Positions 12,581-14,218 of a DNA stretch of 14,218 nt are shown in pieces; position 1 is the stretch's first letter; each line of letters begins with the position of its first letter. The DNA lies in contig DASWMP010000117.1 in NCBI GenBank assembly GCA_036399695.1, forward strand, positions 1 to 14,218, given 5' to 3'. A model generated the notes under the pieces. It made no database searches. It saw only the letters and a program-made list of their open reading frames with translations, and had not been told where the DNA came from. A program made the translations under genes and the position numbers. The DNA comes from DASVEE01 sp036399695. GTDB taxonomy: Bacteria > Acidobacteriota > Thermoanaerobaculia > Gp7-AA8.

Positions 12581-12706
12581 CGATGGGACCTATAGAACAG
12601 ATGGGACCTATGGGACGTATGTGCTGCGCTACGCGAAGCGTCGTCGGACGTTCTGCGCGTTTCTCATAGGTCCCATAGGTCCTATCTGTCGCATAGGTCC
12701 CATCGT
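12581..12706. repeat. Period-9 palindromic repeat, copy 3, between convergent operons
   Basis: The left arm 12581-12621 (beginning cgatgggacctat) pairs with the right arm 12666-12706 at 36 of 41 positions by hand count, with a central spacer of about 44 nt. It fills most of the 147-nt gap between the end of the seven-gene operon (12569) and the end of the minus-strand glycosyltransferase gene (12717). It may serve as a bidirectional terminator, but has no U-run. Confidence 0.9.
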
Positions 12707-12716
12707 GTCCCGCGCC

Positions 12717-13676
12717 TCACCCACAAATCCCGTCAATCTGCCGCGCGCGATGCGCGGTCGTGTGGCGCCCGTCCGTCAGCGCCTGTCCTCTCCGCCGGAT
12801 GGCGTCGATCTCCGCGGCGTTGCGCGCGTCCACCACCCACTGCACCGTCGACTCCAGCTCCTCCGCACTCGTGCTCACGTAGTGCTGGCCGTCCACGTAG
12901 CCGAGCCTCGCCAGTTGTCCCGCCACCGCGCGGTCCGCGATCAGCAGCGCCCCCGTCGCCGGGATCTCGAAATGCTTGGCCACGAGGTAGTGGTACGTCA
13001 GCGCGTCGGTGAACCCTGCCACGCAGCCGCGCATCGCTTCGGCGTAGCCGCGGCCGATGCGGTCGTCCTCGGTGTAGTCGTAATCGCAGTGATAGCCGGG
13101 ATGCTGGTGCAGATACGCCAGCTCCGGACGCCGCAGCGCGAGGTCCCGCATGGCCAGGCGGAGCGGGTAGACGTCGTGCATCGCGCCGCTGACGAACACC
13201 ACGCGGCGCGGCGTGTCGTTGAACGGCAGCCAGAAATCCGGGCCGGCGGCGTGCGGCACCCAGTGCACGCGCGACGGCATCAGCCCGGGCACGAACGTCT
13301 CCAGCCGCGGCGCGTAGGTCGCCAGCACGCCGCTCGCGATCCGCAGCGCCAGGTCCATGTCATCCGTCACGCGGTGGAGATCGTCGGTGGCGACGTAGAT
13401 CCGCGATTCCCCCTGCAGGAATGGGCCGGCGAAGCGCAGGAGGTCGCCGTAAGACTCCCAGAACAGCACGGCGTCCGGCCAGCCGCCGTAGCGCCGGTGA
13501 ATGATCGCGTCCATCTGGCCGCGGTCTTCCGGCAGGTCGCCCGTCTCGAACAGGCGCCAGCCGTGGTCGCTCAGGAGCAGCGACAGCGTCGACGCGAACT
13601 CGCGGCTCACGTAATGTGAGAGCGCGCGGTGATGCGCGACGAGCAGCTTCCTTACCCGCGGTAGAGCGGCGCCCAT
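12717..13676 (-). CDS. CgeB-like glycosyltransferase (GT-B, group 1 C-terminal domain)
   Basis: A 319-aa protein from ATG 13676. The N-terminal half begins with a Rossmann-like 'RKLLVAHHRALS' and includes 'WPDAVLFWES' and 'IYVATDDLHR' (93-102). The C-terminal half has 'HWVPHAAGPDFW' (138-149), 'RRVVFVSGAMHDVYPLR' (157-173), and the diagnostic 'TYHYLVAKHFEIPATGALLIAD' region (227-248; Glu237 for nucleotide-sugar ribose), followed by 'LGYVDGQHYV' and a final 'HTTAHRARQI'. This matches the Glyco_trans_1_2/CgeB pattern of GT-B enzymes. The start overlaps the dioxygenase gene by 25 bases; no strong Shine-Dalgarno is seen, so the start could lie a few codons downstream. It forms a two-gene minus-strand unit with the ARD gene. 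Donor and acceptor unknown; glycosylation of the neighbouring operon's product is possible. Confidence 0.8.
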   Translation of the reverse strand: MGAALPRVRKLLVAHHRALSHYVSREFASTLSLLLSDHGWRLFETGDLPEDRGQMDAIIHRRYGGWPDAVLFWESYGDLLRFAGPFLQGESRIYVATDDLHRVTDDMDLALRIASGVLATYAPRLETFVPGLMPSRVHWVPHAAGPDFWLPFNDTPRRVVFVSGAMHDVYPLRLAMRDLALRRPELAYLHQHPGYHCDYDYTEDDRIGRGYAEAMRGCVAGFTDALTYHYLVAKHFEIPATGALLIADRAVAGQLARLGYVDGQHYVSTSAEELESTVQWVVDARNAAEIDAIRRRGQALTDGRHTTAHRARQIDGICG

Positions 13677-14095
13677 CCGTCGTGATTCGCGAAGAGCCGC
13701 ATGCAGCGGATCCGTTTCTCCTCCGTCAGGTAGAAGCGGTGGTAGGTGTTGGCCGGGATGACGATGATGTCCCCTTCGGCGACTTCGATGCGGATCCACT
13801 CGTCCGTCTCGCCGCGCACGTCGAAGATCCCGGCTCCGGCGACGACGAAGCGCACCTCGTCTTCCGTGTGGTAATGCTCCCTGTCGAACTTCGCGCAGAT
13901 CGCGTCGAGGTTCGGCGTCTGCGGCCCGAGCTCGATGAAGTCTTCATCGACGTAGCCATGCTCCCGTTTGATGGCCGCGATCGTCTCCGCCCGCGCCGCT
14001 TCATCGCGCGGCACCGCCCACGACAAGACGCCGCGGCTTGCCAGCAGGTCGGGGGCTATCGGCTGCGCGGGTTCATCAAGGAGATAGGCTCGCAT
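13652..14095 (-). CDS. mtnD: Acireductone dioxygenase (ARD)-family cupin
   Basis: A 147-aa cupin of the acireductone dioxygenase family. In methionine salvage this enzyme cleaves 1,2-dihydroxy-3-keto-5-methylthiopentene to formate and 2-keto-4-methylthiobutyrate with Fe2+. The metal ligands are His74, His76 and Glu80 in 'FDREHYHTEDEVRF' and His119 in 'IPANTYHRFYL', in the spacing typical of ARD. 'GYVDEDFIEL' (47-56) and the C-terminal 'RLFANHDGWAPLYR' also match. At 147 residues it is shorter than the usual 160-190. AAAGGA at 14103-14108 lies seven bases before ATG 14095. It overlaps the glycosyltransferase gene by 25 bases. No other salvage genes (mtnA, mtnB, mtnC, mtnK) are seen, so the role may be methionine salvage or a side pathway. 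Confidence 0.87.
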   Translation of the reverse strand: MRAYLLDEPAQPIAPDLLASRGVLSWAVPRDEAARAETIAAIKREHGYVDEDFIELGPQTPNLDAICAKFDREHYHTEDEVRFVVAGAGIFDVRGETDEWIRIEVAEGDIIVIPANTYHRFYLTEEKRIRCMRLFANHDGWAPLYRG

Positions 14096-14102
14096 GACGT
14101 GG

Positions 14103-14130
14103 TCCTTTCGATTTCGGATTTTCGATTTCC
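14103..14130 (-). promoter_or_regulatory. RBS of the ARD gene embedded in a period-7 AT-rich repeat
   Basis: The reverse complement of 14103-14108 is AAAGGA, well placed for ATG 14095. The adjoining tract (14107-14130) reads as heptads: ttcgatt, tcggatt, ttcgatt, tccgg. This third period-7 tract differs in composition from those at 1-90 and 555-609 but has the same unit length. Confidence 0.6.
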
Positions 14131-14139
14131 GGGGTTACG

Positions 14140-14218
14140 ACGAGGGTATCGGCGCACTCTGTGCGCCTGTACGAGTAACGCCTCTGTACAGGCGCACAGA
14201 GTGCGCCGATACCCTCGT
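14140..14218. repeat. Perfect 33-bp inverted repeat at the window edge
   Basis: 14140-14172 is the exact reverse complement of 14186-14218, with a 13-nt loop (gagtaacgcctct). Each arm also contains its own 7-bp hairpin: ggcgcac-tct-gtgcgcc at 14151-14167 and ggcgcac-aga-gtgcgcc at 14191-14207. The right arm reaches the last base of the window, so the true extent is unknown. Its apex sequence resembles the REP-like hairpin at 4004-4032. Confidence 0.93.

Noticed and set aside
14140..14218. Rho-independent terminator
   Set aside because: No T-run follows either strand of the stem within the window and the arms are much longer than usual; kept as an inverted repeat only.

Overview
The window is GC-rich bacterial DNA, densely coded on both strands. 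No rRNA, tRNA, phage, transposase or CRISPR gene is visible. Several things suggest a soil-type Acidobacteriota or a neighbouring GC-rich phylum: a DHQase/shikimate dehydrogenase fusion, the pair of 77-79 aa conserved small proteins, the GT-C-like 'DYDYFWHLAAGRW' membrane protein, and abundant short-period palindromic intergenic repeats. This placement is an inference from gene content, not a phylogenetic result.

Layout. (1) 1-1730: a small exported OB-fold-like protein (+) converges with a Tat-exported NAD-dependent epimerase-like protein (-). Period-7 imperfect hairpins lie on both sides of the small gene. (2) 1830-4740, all minus strand: a conserved pair of small proteins; a truncated duplicate of the 5' end of a GT-C-like membrane protein gene, cut off beside a REP-like hairpin; a DUF433/DUF5615 toxin-antitoxin-like pair; and the intact GT-C-like gene. 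The two copies of the 194-bp 5' segment therefore flank the DUF433/DUF5615 pair as direct repeats. (3) 4966-12569, plus strand: seven genes in one compact operon. Every junction overlaps by 1-4 nt except one 19-nt gap. They encode an AroD/AroE fusion, a polytopic membrane protein, two tandem SsuD-like flavin monooxygenases, an EctD-like 2-oxoglutarate dioxygenase, a DegT/StrS PLP aminotransferase and a second PhyH-type dioxygenase. (4) 12717-14095, minus strand: an acireductone dioxygenase (MtnD-like) overlaps a CgeB-like glycosyltransferase and converges on the operon. (5) 14107-14218: a period-7 AT-rich repeat, then a perfect 33-bp inverted repeat that runs to the window edge.

The operon looks like an uncharacterised small-molecule pathway with no NRPS or PKS. 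Its first protein keeps a complete shikimate dehydrogenase half, but its type I dehydroquinase half has lost both the Schiff-base lysine (Arg130) and the catalytic histidine (Leu106). It may therefore be a repurposed cyclitol or aminoshikimate-type dehydrogenase. A plausible reading is: ring-ketone/alcohol redox by the AroE domain, amination by the DegT enzyme, oxidation by two flavin and two Fe(II)/2OG oxygenases, export by the DMT-like membrane protein, and possibly glycosylation by the convergent gene. The product cannot be deduced from sequence alone.

A second theme is non-coding. Period-9 (ATGGGACCT-type) repeats occur at three places and period-7 repeats at three others, mostly as long imperfect palindromes between genes. 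One period-9 tract lies in frame inside the N-terminus of the last operon gene.
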